The notes: generated by a model from the letters alone, not told the origin. A stretch of 64,000 nucleotides of DNA from Litorimonas sp947503715 (GCF_050271975.1 NZ_CP189850.1:1302001-1366000); one strand, 5' to 3'. Numbered from the stretch's first letter, positions 34,999 to 45,179 are shown. Program-made: numbers and translations.

Positions 34999-36537
34999 AT
35001 GCCCTTGAAAAATACATTGCCGCCTGAATACGAACGCTCTCTGTCCTTAGTAGCTAACGGAAAAGCAGGATACCAAGACACTTTCGAGGTTCTATTAAAG
35101 GAACTAAATCCAGCCCGCGTGACTTCTATTTCGAATGATATGCGTAAAGCGCTTTGGTCTGTTGAGTCACAAGGTTCTGATGGATGGTGGATGAAGTCTA
35201 AGAATGGCCTAAAATCTATACTGAAAACTTTGGACACATACCCTGAAATATCAGCGTTATTCTCCGTGTCATGGAACGGGTATGTTCGTGAAAAGGCGGT
35301 GAGAACATGGCCGCGAATCAACAACTCTTTCGAGTTATCACTCTTGCTTATTCGATTGAATGATTGGGTTGAACAGGTTCGCTACGCCGCAATTTCAAAG
35401 CTAGAAAACCTAATCGCATCACCCGTAAACGAAAGTGGTCTCACTCACGAAACCGTTCTGGGTTGCATGGACTTAATCTTGAATAAGAAGCGTTTCGGGC
35501 GAAGCCGAGAGGTAGAATTTAGGGTTTTAAACCAGCTACTAAACATGAACAATATGCCATTCGTTTTGGCCGAATACGTTACAAATAATTCCATAGATAG
35601 TGCTCCCCGATATCTGAAGCACGGATTGAAAAGAGGCATATTAGTCGATGCACTGCCATCAATTTCTAAAGAAGGAAAACACCCAGAAGTACGACGTATA
35701 GCGACCAACACACTGCTGAACGGCATATATTCTTGGAAAGAAAGCGGAAGCATTAGTCATAAAACGGTGGATATAGACATTGATAAAAATGAGATTGCAG
35801 CAACCGCATTAACTGACAAATCACCACCTGTTAGGAGCGTTGCGCTTAGTTATATATCTGACTCTAAACCTTACGGATTATACTGTGAGAAGACCTTCCG
35901 AGACCACCTGACTGACAAGCGCTTCTCAATAGTGGAGCGAGCAATCTATGGGTTAAAATCTCTTGAAATTGATTACGTTAATGAAGTTCGTCAGCAAATT
36001 ACCAATGGGCAAGTCTCGGTTCGTTCGCTCGAAATACTTAGTCGTTATGGCTCAAATGAAGATGGTAACCTCATCTATAGCAGCGCACAAAAAGTCGCCA
36101 GAAATGATAGAGTGCCAGCACTGGGCGCTGCTGCGAAACTTGGCAATCGCTCAGCTATGGATGCTTTAGAAGCAATTGCTTTTGGTAAGCATGATAATGA
36201 GGCACGCCATGCTTCCAACAGGTTAGCTAAAACGGATTATAGTCCAAATGTAGAGCTGATTTTAAGCTCTATCAGAAGCGGTCAAGATATACGATCACGC
36301 GGATATTTGCGGCTTATTCGCAGGCTACCCACAATGAAATTAGCTTTAGCGATTGCTGAATTGCACATTTTGAAAGTGAAAACTGAAGACTCAAATCTAT
36401 GGCAATTACTCACCAAGAAGAGAAATACAGGTGCCTTTTTGCCCTCGGAACGTGAGATGGTTTTTCTCAAAGAAACTGTTGGCAACTCTACAGCACTAAA
36501 AGAAAGATTTCATAAAACTCTGGGTTTAAAGCTCTAA
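34999..36537 (+). CDS. HEAT-repeat-like hypothetical protein
   Basis: The protein has 512 residues from the ATG at 34999 (GGAAC seven bases upstream; a GTG eight codons earlier is possible). I do not recognise a catalytic domain. The sequence is almost entirely helical and shows degenerate ~35-40 residue units such as VRYAAISKLENL, EVRRIATNTLLNG, PPVRSVALSYISDS and NEARHASNRLAKT, the pattern of HEAT/armadillo-type scaffolds. No signal peptide or membrane helix. It is AT-richer than its neighbours and lies as cargo between a relaxase remnant and an integrase. Such cargo proteins can be anti-phage or regulatory, but nothing here proves it. Confidence 0.7.
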   Translation: MPLKNTLPPEYERSLSLVANGKAGYQDTFEVLLKELNPARVTSISNDMRKALWSVESQGSDGWWMKSKNGLKSILKTLDTYPEISALFSVSWNGYVREKAVRTWPRINNSFELSLLLIRLNDWVEQVRYAAISKLENLIASPVNESGLTHETVLGCMDLILNKKRFGRSREVEFRVLNQLLNMNNMPFVLAEYVTNNSIDSAPRYLKHGLKRGILVDALPSISKEGKHPEVRRIATNTLLNGIYSWKESGSISHKTVDIDIDKNEIAATALTDKSPPVRSVALSYISDSKPYGLYCEKTFRDHLTDKRFSIVERAIYGLKSLEIDYVNEVRQQITNGQVSVRSLEILSRYGSNEDGNLIYSSAQKVARNDRVPALGAAAKLGNRSAMDALEAIAFGKHDNEARHASNRLAKTDYSPNVELILSSIRSGQDIRSRGYLRLIRRLPTMKLALAIAELHILKVKTEDSNLWQLLTKKRNTGAFLPSEREMVFLKETVGNSTALKERFHKTLGLKL

Positions 36538-36670
36538 GAGGAAGCTCTACACCTAGGTATAAAAGGATTGCTCCCGAACATTTAGAGAATATTGAATAAC
36601 AGTCGACGTCATTATTTGACCCATAACCTTTGAATTATCCAACTCTTTTGCTCCATTAAAAACGTAACGA

Positions 36671-36904
36671 ATGAGCTATTATCCATTCGTGGATAAAGCT
36701 CAAAATGTAATTGGAAGTCGCCCATGCGAAGAGCCGTCTCGCGCTGATATTAAGCGCGGCATGACTATGGCCGCGCAGCTTGTTCAGCGATACGGCCCTA
36801 AATACTGGCCTGTTTTGGAACGTCTTAAACAGGAATATGATGCGCTGGATGACCGCGAAGCCTTGCTTGCCTCGCTCCTATCGGATGCCGACCAAGCTGC
36901 ATAA
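36671..36904 (+). CDS. small hypothetical protein next to the integrase
   Basis: The protein has 77 residues, acidic and helical (KRGMTMAAQLVQRYGPKYWP, ERLKQEYDALDDREALLASL). It converges with the integrase gene, 10 bases apart. A soluble small protein in this position may be an element-borne accessory factor; no domain is recognised and the ribosome site is weak. Confidence 0.6.
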   Translation: MSYYPFVDKAQNVIGSRPCEEPSRADIKRGMTMAAQLVQRYGPKYWPVLERLKQEYDALDDREALLASLLSDADQAA

Positions 36905-36914
36905 ACTGATAAAT

Positions 36915-38285
36915 TCAGCCCTTAAACGGATAGCTTTGCAATAGCGTGTCACTGACGGGGTGAGTTATCTTCAACAGCTCGTCTCGGCGGTAAGCAAGCG
37001 ACCCTCCATCACCATATTCAGGGCGTGGGTTGCGGTGTCCCATCAATGTGCAGCGCAGTCCAAAGTCTAATCCAGCCTCTAACATTCGGCTCTCAAAGCT
37101 GTGCCGAAAGCTATAGATTCGGTGCTGCTTTGTCGGGAATAAGCCTCTCGCCTTGAACGCTTTGGTAAGTGATGCGCTCAACAAATAGCTTCTATCTCGA
37201 TAGTGCGGGAACCCGTTTGGAGCCTGTCGCATGGCCTCCAGCGCAACGCCGACGAGCGGAATATCTCGTACGGATGCGCCTGATTTAAGCTCTCTGTCTT
37301 TCGTTGGGCGGATGCGGATGTGCGGAACCTCGGCGTCCAGCCTAATGTTCTCTGGCCTGATATTGGCCAGTTCACTTGGTCTGCATCCTGTCTCAATCAA
37401 AGCCATGCAAAGCAATGCGCCTTGGCGATTGAGGCCATCAAAAACGTCGGGTGCGAGTATGCGTGACCTAACCCAATCGTCTTTAAAGGGCATGACCTTC
37501 GTTAGAATTTTGTCTTTGAACCGCATATTTCGAAACGGGTTTTCGCGCTCTTCCTCGCCTATATGCTCGAAGTAACGGCGGTAGAGTTTCCGCAAACTGC
37601 CCAAGTCCTTATTGCCGCTGCTGCCGCTCATGGGTTTCGAGCCGTCTTTCGGATGGATGCGCTCATGCCAGAATTTACGCACGGCGTAGGCGTGTTCGCG
37701 GGTAATATCCCGCATATCTAAATCGCCGTTTAGGTTCACGAAGTTAGCGACGGCGCGGCGTTTAATTTTAGAAAAGTTGTTTACTTGTTCCGGTGATTTA
37801 CTTGCGAGTTCGTCGGCCACTATCTCGGATAGGTAAAGCTCCATAGCCCCAGTGATAGTAGCGGAAGGCGTCTTGGCCATGCCAAGCAATGCGTCTTGCT
37901 CTTCCTTGGGGTGCGGAGCCTCCTTTAACGGCCCTAATGCCTGTAAGCGGTGCAATAAATCCGTGACGGTATCGCGTGAAATCAAACTGTCCATAGGCTC
38001 ATAGTTGAATCCCAGCGAGAGGGCGTGATGGCTCACATCAGGATAGTTGACTTCTCTCGGAGTTGAGCGGAAGAGGCTCGGCGCGACCTCGCTACAGCGT
38101 TGTTCGTCCGCATCCGCGCAAATGTCCCGCCGCTGACGGGCGACCTTGCGGCTATCGGTATCGAAGGAACGATATATCAATGTGCGGTCGTCTATATGGC
38201 TGACCGCCTTGGGCACGCGCCGCACATAGTGCCAAATATCACCGCGTAACCGTAAGTACTGATTGGGCCGTCTTATCGCTTTCAT
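36915..38285 (-). CDS. tyrosine site-specific recombinase (integrase)
   Basis: The protein has 456 residues from the ATG at 38285. This start is favoured because the related remnant at 62072 begins at the same point (MKTLD versus MKAIR, then YL..R..W.YVRRVP); an ATG 15 codons earlier also exists. The N-terminal DUF6538-like segment is followed by a SAM-like core-binding domain and the catalytic domain. Visible residues are Arg in ETGCRPSELANI, Lys in RPTKDREL, the R-H pair in YSFRHSFESRM (first box His replaced by Tyr), His in LMGHRN and a candidate Tyr in GGSLAYRRDELL. It would integrate or excise the element carrying the relaxase remnant. It appears intact. Confidence 0.92.
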   Translation of the reverse strand: MKAIRRPNQYLRLRGDIWHYVRRVPKAVSHIDDRTLIYRSFDTDSRKVARQRRDICADADEQRCSEVAPSLFRSTPREVNYPDVSHHALSLGFNYEPMDSLISRDTVTDLLHRLQALGPLKEAPHPKEEQDALLGMAKTPSATITGAMELYLSEIVADELASKSPEQVNNFSKIKRRAVANFVNLNGDLDMRDITREHAYAVRKFWHERIHPKDGSKPMSGSSGNKDLGSLRKLYRRYFEHIGEEERENPFRNMRFKDKILTKVMPFKDDWVRSRILAPDVFDGLNRQGALLCMALIETGCRPSELANIRPENIRLDAEVPHIRIRPTKDRELKSGASVRDIPLVGVALEAMRQAPNGFPHYRDRSYLLSASLTKAFKARGLFPTKQHRIYSFRHSFESRMLEAGLDFGLRCTLMGHRNPRPEYGDGGSLAYRRDELLKITHPVSDTLLQSYPFKG

Positions 38286-38785
38286 CCTGCCATCTCCGTG
38301 CAGCCCAATGTAGGGCAAGAAGTGAGGCAAATCGCGCGAGTTACCGTGTGGAAAGTACAGGAAAGAGAGATTCTCCGAGATTTTTCAGAGGCTTACGCAA
38401 CTTACTATGATAGGAAAATGGTGCCCCCACATAGCACGATGCTACGTAGCAAAAATACATATAAAACAATTGCTTATGACTGTCAAGTTTGGAACTGTGG
38501 CACATCGGCACTGCGAATCTCATGGAATAGTTTCGCAATAAGTAGGTGTTCCTGCAAAAATAAAAAAAAGACAGTCCGTGCAAAGCTGAACCCTGACACT
38601 TTTGCGGCTATAGCGGGCCGGAGCTGACCGAAGAGCCAAAGCCCGCTTTGGCCCGCAAGGGCGATGACTCAGCGTAGCAATAGATAAAAAATTTGAAAGT
38701 TCAACTATTTGCATTTTTTTATAAAAACACCCTTGTTGAGTGCATAAATATGGTTAACAAAATTTTCCTAATTATAGAGGTTTTC
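38286..38785. other. intergenic region upstream of integrase and rhs
   Basis: It contains the integrase leader, the att-like repeat (38418-38503) and a GCCAAAG/CTTTGGC hairpin near 38638-38655. The last ~100 bases before the rhs start are strongly AT-rich. No gene is supported. Confidence 0.55.
38414..38503. repeat. integrase-associated (att-like) repeat, copy 2
   Basis: GAAAATGGTGCCCCCACA (38414-38431) is identical to 62176-62193, which lies at the same place relative to the integrase remnant there. The following ~70 bases match 19048-19116 instead. The core contains TAGCACGATGCTA, a 5-bp stem around CGA. Position just outside the integrase 5' end is where an attachment site is often found. 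Confidence 0.5.
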
Positions 38786-41700
38786 ATGCGTTTACTATAT
38801 AGAGCAATTCAGATTGCTTCCTTTTTAGTGTTATTTGTACCTTCTTTTATACATGCCTATGAAATCCCTGAGACGTTTAACTCAGAACCAAACTGGTGCG
38901 CCGTTAGTAACGAAATAAATGAAGATGGGAGCACTAAATTATATTGCTCGCCATCTTTAGAGGCTGCCTGTTATGATGCGATGCAGACATGGTATGATCC
39001 TTACGCGTTACAAGCCTACCGCGGGGCTATTACGTCTGAAGGATCATCTTCTGCAGTGTGTCATATTGATAGAGATTACTTGATTGAGGTCTTGGGCAGA
39101 GCGCATGTCGGTAGTCCGGGAGCGTCAAAAAAATGTACAGACAGTCAAATACAAAGCGGTCAGTGTACGCTTCAGCGTAGAGTCAGAGGTTCAGAATGCT
39201 CGGATGGCGGTGTTGAAAATACTGCTGGCAATCCGATTGATTTGATTTCAGGTATGAAGGTCGAAACTGTTAGTGACTTTTCGACGGCTGACGGCAGGTT
39301 TAACTTCTCCCGTTCATATGCGTCTATGGGTGGCGATACGGGGTCCAATTTTGGTGCGATTGGCGGTTTGGGACGAGGTTGGATGATAGACCAAATACCT
39401 CGGCTCACTATAAATGCTACCTTTAAAGAGGCGACTTTTCATCTACCGGGGCATCGTGCTGAGCAAGTAACTTGCATTCCTACCAATTCCGGCACGAGCT
39501 GTTCTTACACAACACCACAATATACAGCGTCTGGGAAACGCAGGATTATTCATGAGAGCAGTAGCTCAGCTCGTGACGGAGGTTTTCTTCAAAACCAAAC
39601 CAATGTCTCAATAGTTGATAATGGTGGTGTGCGGTATATCTTTGAAGTTAAAGAGCATAATGGCGTTTATTATGGCGGTATTGCGCGCGCTGAATTTCCA
39701 GATGGATATGCTCTTACCTACAATACAACTTTTGACACAAACAGCGTAACGGTAGACGGCGAGATTGTGGCATTTGGGCCGGCAAAATTTGTTGTCAGTA
39801 GCATTGTCGACAGCTTCAATCGTTCAATGACATTTCAATATTACACGGAAGATTGGATATTGGTTGAGCCCGCTTTGTATACGCCGCCGTCGGCAAGTCA
39901 TGATGTCGGTCTAAATGGAATTAGAGTCTATCCAGCAGTCAATGGATTTATTGTAAGGGGTCCAAGTGTTGGACGAATTAAATCTGTTGGTTTACCAGAT
40001 GGCAGTCTGCTGGAGTTCAGTTACGACACAGTCTCTGATGATGCCAAAGCCTGGGGAGCTCTCGAGCGTTTAAAGTCCGTGGAAAGATTCGCTTTAGGCG
40101 AGGATGGGGTAACAGAAGTTAGGATTGCTGCCGAAAATTATCATTATGAAGACATCCGGTATCCCTATGCTTTAACTGGGGTGACTGACATTGCTGATAT
40201 TAGATATGCCAGTTGGGAGTATAATTCCGTAGGGCTTGCAATAAGCAGTGAGCATGCGGGCGGTGTAGAGCGATTTGATGTCGATTATACTTATAGAGAA
40301 GATAGCGCCTATGGCCTCGAATTGGATAATGTTGCTGTAACCAATCCATTGGGACGCAAAACGAATTATTTCACTACTGGTTCGAGTTTTTCTTTCAATA
40401 GAATTGAAGGTGAGGCTACTCAAACCTGCGTTGGTGATGTTTCCACAATCTCGGAAGGTAGATACCACCTTCAGTCCGAAACATATTTGAACACAACAGA
40501 CCGCGAAGGTCGAGTAACAAAAACTGATCGCAATTATCGTGGTTGGCCCATCAAAAAGATTGTGGCAGACGGCCTTCCTGAGTTTGTTGAAACAACTACG
40601 GACTGGCATAGCCGTTGGAGATTGCCTACGATACGCGTCACGCCCGGCCTCACGGATGTGCGCACATATGATGCGAAGGGTCGTCTCGACACGCGTAGTT
40701 TGAGCGACACATCGGGGGAAGGTGCTCCAGACCGTATTTGGGACTATGACTATGATGGCATAAATGTCTCGAAAATTGACGGGCCGTTGCCGGGAACGGG
40801 CGATACGGTCAGTTTTACCTGGGCAGGCGCAAATCTAACATCCGTTACAAATGAAATCGGTCAAACGACAACTATCACTGAACATAATTCCATTGGTGCT
40901 CCAAAAGTCATTATTGATCCAAATAATGTTCGCACCGTCATAAAATATGATACCGAGCATCGCGTCCGGGAAATCATACAGGATGAAGGCATGGGTCGCC
41001 TGAATGCGACTACCACTCTAACCTATACGGCTGTCGATTTGGTCAAGCGTATCACCCAACCCAATGGCGTCTGGATGGAGTTCGAATATGACGATGCCCG
41101 CCGCCTAACGGAAATTAAAAACTCCGCCAATGAACGGATCGTCCTGACGCTCAACAATATGGGCGGTGTCACAAAACAGGAGATTTTCGGCTCTGACGGC
41201 GTAAAGACATTCTCGGTCGATCAGGTCATAGACGAAATCAACCGCGTCCGCGAAATCAAAACAATCGGGGCCGTCAGTGGTGAGTCCATCACCAAGTTGG
41301 ACTATGACCGCGAGAATAATCTCACCAATATCGAAGACCCGCGCCAAAATAGTTGGTCCAACAGTTTTGACGGGTTGGACCGTTTGAAACAACAGACCGA
41401 CCCTCTGACGAGTACCGTGGATTACGATCTCGCCAAAATTGATAACGGTACGAACCCACTCACGAAAGTCAGTGACCAACGGGGTCTTGAAACGCTTTAT
41501 GTCCGCAACGGCTTTGGCGATTTGGTCCGCGAAGTCAGTCTCGAACGCGGCACAACCGATTATGAATATGACGAACGGGGTCTTGTGACAAAGATGACGG
41601 ATGCCCGCGGTGTGAGTGTGGATTACGTCTATGACGATACGGGACGCCTGTTGAGCGAGGATTATTCCGGCGGCACATCGGATGATGTGACCTATGAATA

Positions 41701-43429
41701 TGATCAAGGCCCCAATGGTATTGGACAGCTCACCGCCGTGATCGAAGGCTTTGGCCGGACGGATTACGGCTATAGCCCGCTCGGCTTTCTGACGTCTGAG
41801 ACGCGCACGCTCGACGGGCAGACTTACACGACCGGCTACACGTATGACCTCGCGGGGAATGTCCTGACGACGACTTACCCGTCCGGCTTGACGGTGGAAC
41901 TCACACGGGACAGCCTCGCGCGGATTGAGGATATAGACCTCGTCCGGGCGGATGGGACGCGCGTGGATATTTTGTCCGGCGCGACTTACCGGCCTTATGG
42001 CGGTGTCACGCAAGCGACCTATGGCGACGGGAATGTGCTCGACATCACTTATGACGACTCGGACCGAGCGAGACGTTTAACGCGCGGGCAGGGCGGGACG
42101 GCCCTGATGGATATTGGCTTCACCCATGATAAGTCCGGCAATATTACGGGCATGCAGGATTATGTCCGTCCCACCCGCAGCCAGACATTTATCTATGATG
42201 AACTCTCGCGTCTGACAGACGCGACGGGCGGCTACCGCGTTACGGAATATAGCTATAATGCGCGCGGCGACCGTCGCTTCCGCACGTTGAAACGGAGCAA
42301 CGGGCAGGTGCTCGCCAAGAACACGTCGCTCTTCGACCCGGCGACGGGACGGCAGAGCGGTGTGAAGAAGAACGGCTCACCCTATCGCCAGTTCACCTAT
42401 GCGGCCTCGGGTCAGATGACCTCTGACACGCGGAACGGCGTGGTCATGGCGATGACGCTGAATGCGCGGGGGCGGATGGCCTCTGTCACGCGGGACGGCG
42501 TTGCGGTGGCGGATTACGGTTATGATGTGAATAATCACCGCGTGTCGAAGACGCTCAACGATGGGTCCGTCATTCATTATCATTATGATGAGCAGGGCCG
42601 GATGATGGCGGAAACAGATGGCCTGACCGGCGCGACGATCCGCGATTATATCTGGTTCGGCCTCTCCCCCGTCGCGGTGGACAGCGCGGCAGACGGCCTC
42701 CACTATATACACACGGATCATCTCGGCCGCCCGGCCTTTGTCACGGACCCATCGGGCACCTCCGTCTGGGACGGCGGCATCACAACGCCCTTCGGCTACA
42801 GCCTTGGCGTGGTCGGCACCTTCACCCAAAAGCTCATGTTCCCGGGCCAGTACCGGGATGAGGAGACGGGATACGACCAAAACTGGAACCGGACCTACGA
42901 TCCGGAACTGGGACGGTATCTACAGAGTGACCCGATCGGCTTGGCGGGCGGGTTGAATAGATATGCCTATGTCGGTGGGAATCCGGTGAGTCGAGTGGAT
43001 CCAAATGGATTGCTTACAATTGATTACTCACTAAATCTCGATCTCTATTTAGGGGTAGGCTTCTCAATTGATTTAGGTTTCTTTTATTCGAATGAAGATA
43101 ACTGTTCTTTTACTACATGGGGATTTTATAGATCAGGTAAATTAGGAATTGGTCTAGACGGATCTGTAGGGGTGAGTACTGGTGTCGCAAAAGGAACTCC
43201 AGATGAGTTGTTTAATGGAGTCTACGGTGAAATAGAAGGTTCTATTGGGCCTGTGGCAGGAAATATCAATGCTTCACCAACAGATGACGGACTTGCTGGA
43301 GGTGGTGCTTTAGGTTTGGAGGCAGGTTTGCCCTTTGGTGCTAACGCAGGTATCGGTAAATCTAAAATTATCGGGCAGTGGGGCTTAGACCGCCCCCGTA
43401 GAAATATAGAAGAATGTAGGTGTGATTAA
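38786..43429 (+). CDS. Rhs/YD-repeat protein with variable C-terminal tip
   Basis: The protein has 1547 residues from the ATG at 38786 (AGAGG upstream). A Sec signal peptide ends near residue 24 (FIHAYE). A DUF6531-type entry domain begins around NPIDLISGMKVETVSDFSTA. Many YD repeats follow (YDAKGRLDTRSL, YDYDGINVSK, YEYDERGLVTKM). The core ends RYLQSDPIGLAGGLNRYAYV then GGNPVSRVDPNG, the Rhs hyper-conserved boundary. Beyond it, ~140 residues of Gly-rich tip (IGLDGSVGVSTGVAKG, ECRCD end) differ from the tips downstream. The core is GC-rich and the tip AT-rich, a sign of tip exchange. Probably a surface-displayed contact toxin. The next gene overlaps the stop (TAATG). Confidence 0.88.
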   Translation: MRLLYRAIQIASFLVLFVPSFIHAYEIPETFNSEPNWCAVSNEINEDGSTKLYCSPSLEAACYDAMQTWYDPYALQAYRGAITSEGSSSAVCHIDRDYLIEVLGRAHVGSPGASKKCTDSQIQSGQCTLQRRVRGSECSDGGVENTAGNPIDLISGMKVETVSDFSTADGRFNFSRSYASMGGDTGSNFGAIGGLGRGWMIDQIPRLTINATFKEATFHLPGHRAEQVTCIPTNSGTSCSYTTPQYTASGKRRIIHESSSSARDGGFLQNQTNVSIVDNGGVRYIFEVKEHNGVYYGGIARAEFPDGYALTYNTTFDTNSVTVDGEIVAFGPAKFVVSSIVDSFNRSMTFQYYTEDWILVEPALYTPPSASHDVGLNGIRVYPAVNGFIVRGPSVGRIKSVGLPDGSLLEFSYDTVSDDAKAWGALERLKSVERFALGEDGVTEVRIAAENYHYEDIRYPYALTGVTDIADIRYASWEYNSVGLAISSEHAGGVERFDVDYTYREDSAYGLELDNVAVTNPLGRKTNYFTTGSSFSFNRIEGEATQTCVGDVSTISEGRYHLQSETYLNTTDREGRVTKTDRNYRGWPIKKIVADGLPEFVETTTDWHSRWRLPTIRVTPGLTDVRTYDAKGRLDTRSLSDTSGEGAPDRIWDYDYDGINVSKIDGPLPGTGDTVSFTWAGANLTSVTNEIGQTTTITEHNSIGAPKVIIDPNNVRTVIKYDTEHRVREIIQDEGMGRLNATTTLTYTAVDLVKRITQPNGVWMEFEYDDARRLTEIKNSANERIVLTLNNMGGVTKQEIFGSDGVKTFSVDQVIDEINRVREIKTIGAVSGESITKLDYDRENNLTNIEDPRQNSWSNSFDGLDRLKQQTDPLTSTVDYDLAKIDNGTNPLTKVSDQRGLETLYVRNGFGDLVREVSLERGTTDYEYDERGLVTKMTDARGVSVDYVYDDTGRLLSEDYSGGTSDDVTYEYDQGPNGIGQLTAVIEGFGRTDYGYSPLGFLTSETRTLDGQTYTTGYTYDLAGNVLTTTYPSGLTVELTRDSLARIEDIDLVRADGTRVDILSGATYRPYGGVTQATYGDGNVLDITYDDSDRARRLTRGQGGTALMDIGFTHDKSGNITGMQDYVRPTRSQTFIYDELSRLTDATGGYRVTEYSYNARGDRRFRTLKRSNGQVLAKNTSLFDPATGRQSGVKKNGSPYRQFTYAASGQMTSDTRNGVVMAMTLNARGRMASVTRDGVAVADYGYDVNNHRVSKTLNDGSVIHYHYDEQGRMMAETDGLTGATIRDYIWFGLSPVAVDSAADGLHYIHTDHLGRPAFVTDPSGTSVWDGGITTPFGYSLGVVGTFTQKLMFPGQYRDEETGYDQNWNRTYDPELGRYLQSDPIGLAGGLNRYAYVGGNPVSRVDPNGLLTIDYSLNLDLYLGVGFSIDLGFFYSNEDNCSFTTWGFYRSGKLGIGLDGSVGVSTGVAKGTPDELFNGVYGEIEGSIGPVAGNINASPTDDGLAGGGALGLEAGLPFGANAGIGKSKIIGQWGLDRPRRNIEECRCD

Positions 43430-43839
43430 TGTATTTTGGTGGTAACCCAAGAGTCTTTAGTACGATTATGGTCTGTACGACGACTTTAATGAGTTTTCTT
43501 GGATCAATTTATTTTATCATTGAAGTGATATCTAACTTTCCTGAATTCTCAAAATCATTCTTTCCATTTCTTTTATTGACACTTTTATCTATTATGTCAC
43601 TTTACGGGTTGGTCGTGATATTTAAACGTGGGGTGTTTGTTGGATTGTCGCTTTCTTTTATAATAATATTGCAAATAATCTCGATTATTTCAATTTTTTT
43701 CGTCAACAGCTCAAATTTGTTTGAAGGATTAATTTTATATACTTTATTTGTTCACATTTTCTTTTGGATAAGTGTGCTTACTCGTTCAAAAACCTTTATC
43801 AAAGTTTCGAAACTTGGAATCTATAAACTTGACGATTGA
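43429..43839 (+). CDS. four-helix membrane protein, candidate immunity to the Rhs tip
   Basis: The protein has 136 residues with four hydrophobic helices (~10-32, 40-60, 65-90, 98-118) and hardly any soluble part. Its ATG overlaps the rhs stop codon (TAATG), so it is translated with rhs. Strongly AT-rich like the tip region. Immunity proteins are normally encoded directly behind the toxin tip; assignment rests on this position only. Confidence 0.7.
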   Translation: MYFGGNPRVFSTIMVCTTTLMSFLGSIYFIIEVISNFPEFSKSFFPFLLLTLLSIMSLYGLVVIFKRGVFVGLSLSFIIILQIISIISIFFVNSSNLFEGLILYTLFVHIFFWISVLTRSKTFIKVSKLGIYKLDD

Positions 43840-43904
43840 TCTAGCTTAGCAAGAGTGAAGATCCTAACGCGTTGATTTAACCCTTTGCCAATTGCGGCTA
43901 TGAC

Positions 43905-44909
43905 GTGAACCAGCACCGGGTGTCCAAGACGCTCGCGGATGGGTCCGTCATTCATTATCACTATGACGAGCAGGGCCGGATGATGGCGGAGACGGACGGC
44001 CTGACCGGCGCGACAATCCGCGATTATATCTGGTTCGGCCTCTCCCCCGTCGCGGTGGACAGCGCGGCTGACGGCCTCCACTATATCCACACGGACCATC
44101 TCGGCCGCCCCGCCTTTGTCACGGACCCGTCCGGCACCTCCGTCTGGGACGGCGGAATCACGACACCCTTCGGCTACAGTCTCGGCGTGGTCGGCACCTT
44201 CACCCAAAAGCTCATGTTCCCGGGCCAGTACCGGGATGAGGAGACGGGCTACGACCAAAACTGGAACCGGACCTACGATCCGGAACTGGGACGGTATCTA
44301 CAGAGTGACCCGATCGGCTTGGCGGGCGGGTTGAATAGATATGCCTATGTCGGTGGGAATCCGGTGAGTCGGGTGGACCCGACGGGCCTTATTGCACCAG
44401 TTGTCGTAAGAGTCGTTGGCGGTGCAATTATTGGCGGTGGCGTTGATTTGGGAGGACAAGTATTAGCTAATGTCATAAGTGGAAAGCCCGCCTTGGAAAA
44501 CTTAGATTGGAGGTCGATTGGGGTTTCGGCTTTGGCAGGTGGTTTCGGAGGCGGTGCGGCTGGATTAAGAAACAGCCTTTTTGGCAATGCTTTAATCTCA
44601 GGAGCGGTTTCAGGTGGAATTGATGCGGCCCTGCAAGAGTGTGCTTCCATTGAAGACGTTCTCATAGGTGTTGGAACTGGTGCAGGATCAGGTTTGTTAT
44701 TTAATGGTTCAGGAAGATTCTTTAGAAACAAATATCGAAAGTTCCATAATGTAGTCGATTTTGATTATGCTGTGAAGTATTTGGACCAAGGCTGGGGTTT
44801 AACTCCAGCAATAAACGATCAATTTGGCAATGCACTCGTTCCTTTTACAATTATTGGAGGCTCTACAGGATTGTCAGCAGTACAAAATATTGTCTCAGAA
44901 AGAAACTGA
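43905..44909 (+). CDS. orphan Rhs core/tip cassette 1
   Basis: Homology to the main rhs core begins near 43893 (GYDVNQHRVSKTLADGS) and runs to NPVSRVDPTG. A different ~170-residue tip follows, starting IAPVVVRVVGGAIIGGGVDL, with Gly-rich hydrophobic stretches and ending AVQNIVSERN. A GTG at 43905 opens the frame, but there is no signal peptide, N-terminal Rhs half or clear ribosome site, so it is likely silent until recombined into the main gene. The ~500-bp shared core gives the homology needed. Confidence 0.75.
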   Translation: MNQHRVSKTLADGSVIHYHYDEQGRMMAETDGLTGATIRDYIWFGLSPVAVDSAADGLHYIHTDHLGRPAFVTDPSGTSVWDGGITTPFGYSLGVVGTFTQKLMFPGQYRDEETGYDQNWNRTYDPELGRYLQSDPIGLAGGLNRYAYVGGNPVSRVDPTGLIAPVVVRVVGGAIIGGGVDLGGQVLANVISGKPALENLDWRSIGVSALAGGFGGGAAGLRNSLFGNALISGAVSGGIDAALQECASIEDVLIGVGTGAGSGLLFNGSGRFFRNKYRKFHNVVDFDYAVKYLDQGWGLTPAINDQFGNALVPFTIIGGSTGLSAVQNIVSERN

Positions 44910-44914
44910 TAAGT

Positions 44915-45115
44915 ATGAAAAAGCAACTTATCTTCTGGCTAAAGCAGTTCGGAATGATTTTTATAGGCTCTATTGTAACATTCTCTATATGGGATCGTGG
45001 AGTGTCAGTTGATGTACTTTACAAGGCGCTGATATTTATTACTTTTTGGGCAGTATTAATGATTGCTATAAGTCTGACCATGAGAGTTTTTAGTATGATT
45101 TTCAATAAGTCTTAG
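44915..45115 (+). CDS. two-helix membrane protein, candidate immunity to cassette 1
   Basis: The protein has 66 residues with hydrophobic helices at ~5-25 and ~36-58. It starts 5 bases after the cassette 1 stop. It is unrelated by eye to the other two candidates, as expected for tip-specific immunity. Confidence 0.6.
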   Translation: MKKQLIFWLKQFGMIFIGSIVTFSIWDRGVSVDVLYKALIFITFWAVLMIAISLTMRVFSMIFNKS

Positions 45116-45179
45116 AAACTTTGAACTGGGGTAGAGCTAACTTTTTATACTAGATTTCACTCTAAACGCGCGGGGGCGG

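Noticed and set aside
41105..42880. Long minus-strand open frames opposite the rhs core
   Set aside because: They mirror the GC-rich YD-repeat coding strand; no domain, no ribosome site, and the plus-strand protein is clearly Rhs.
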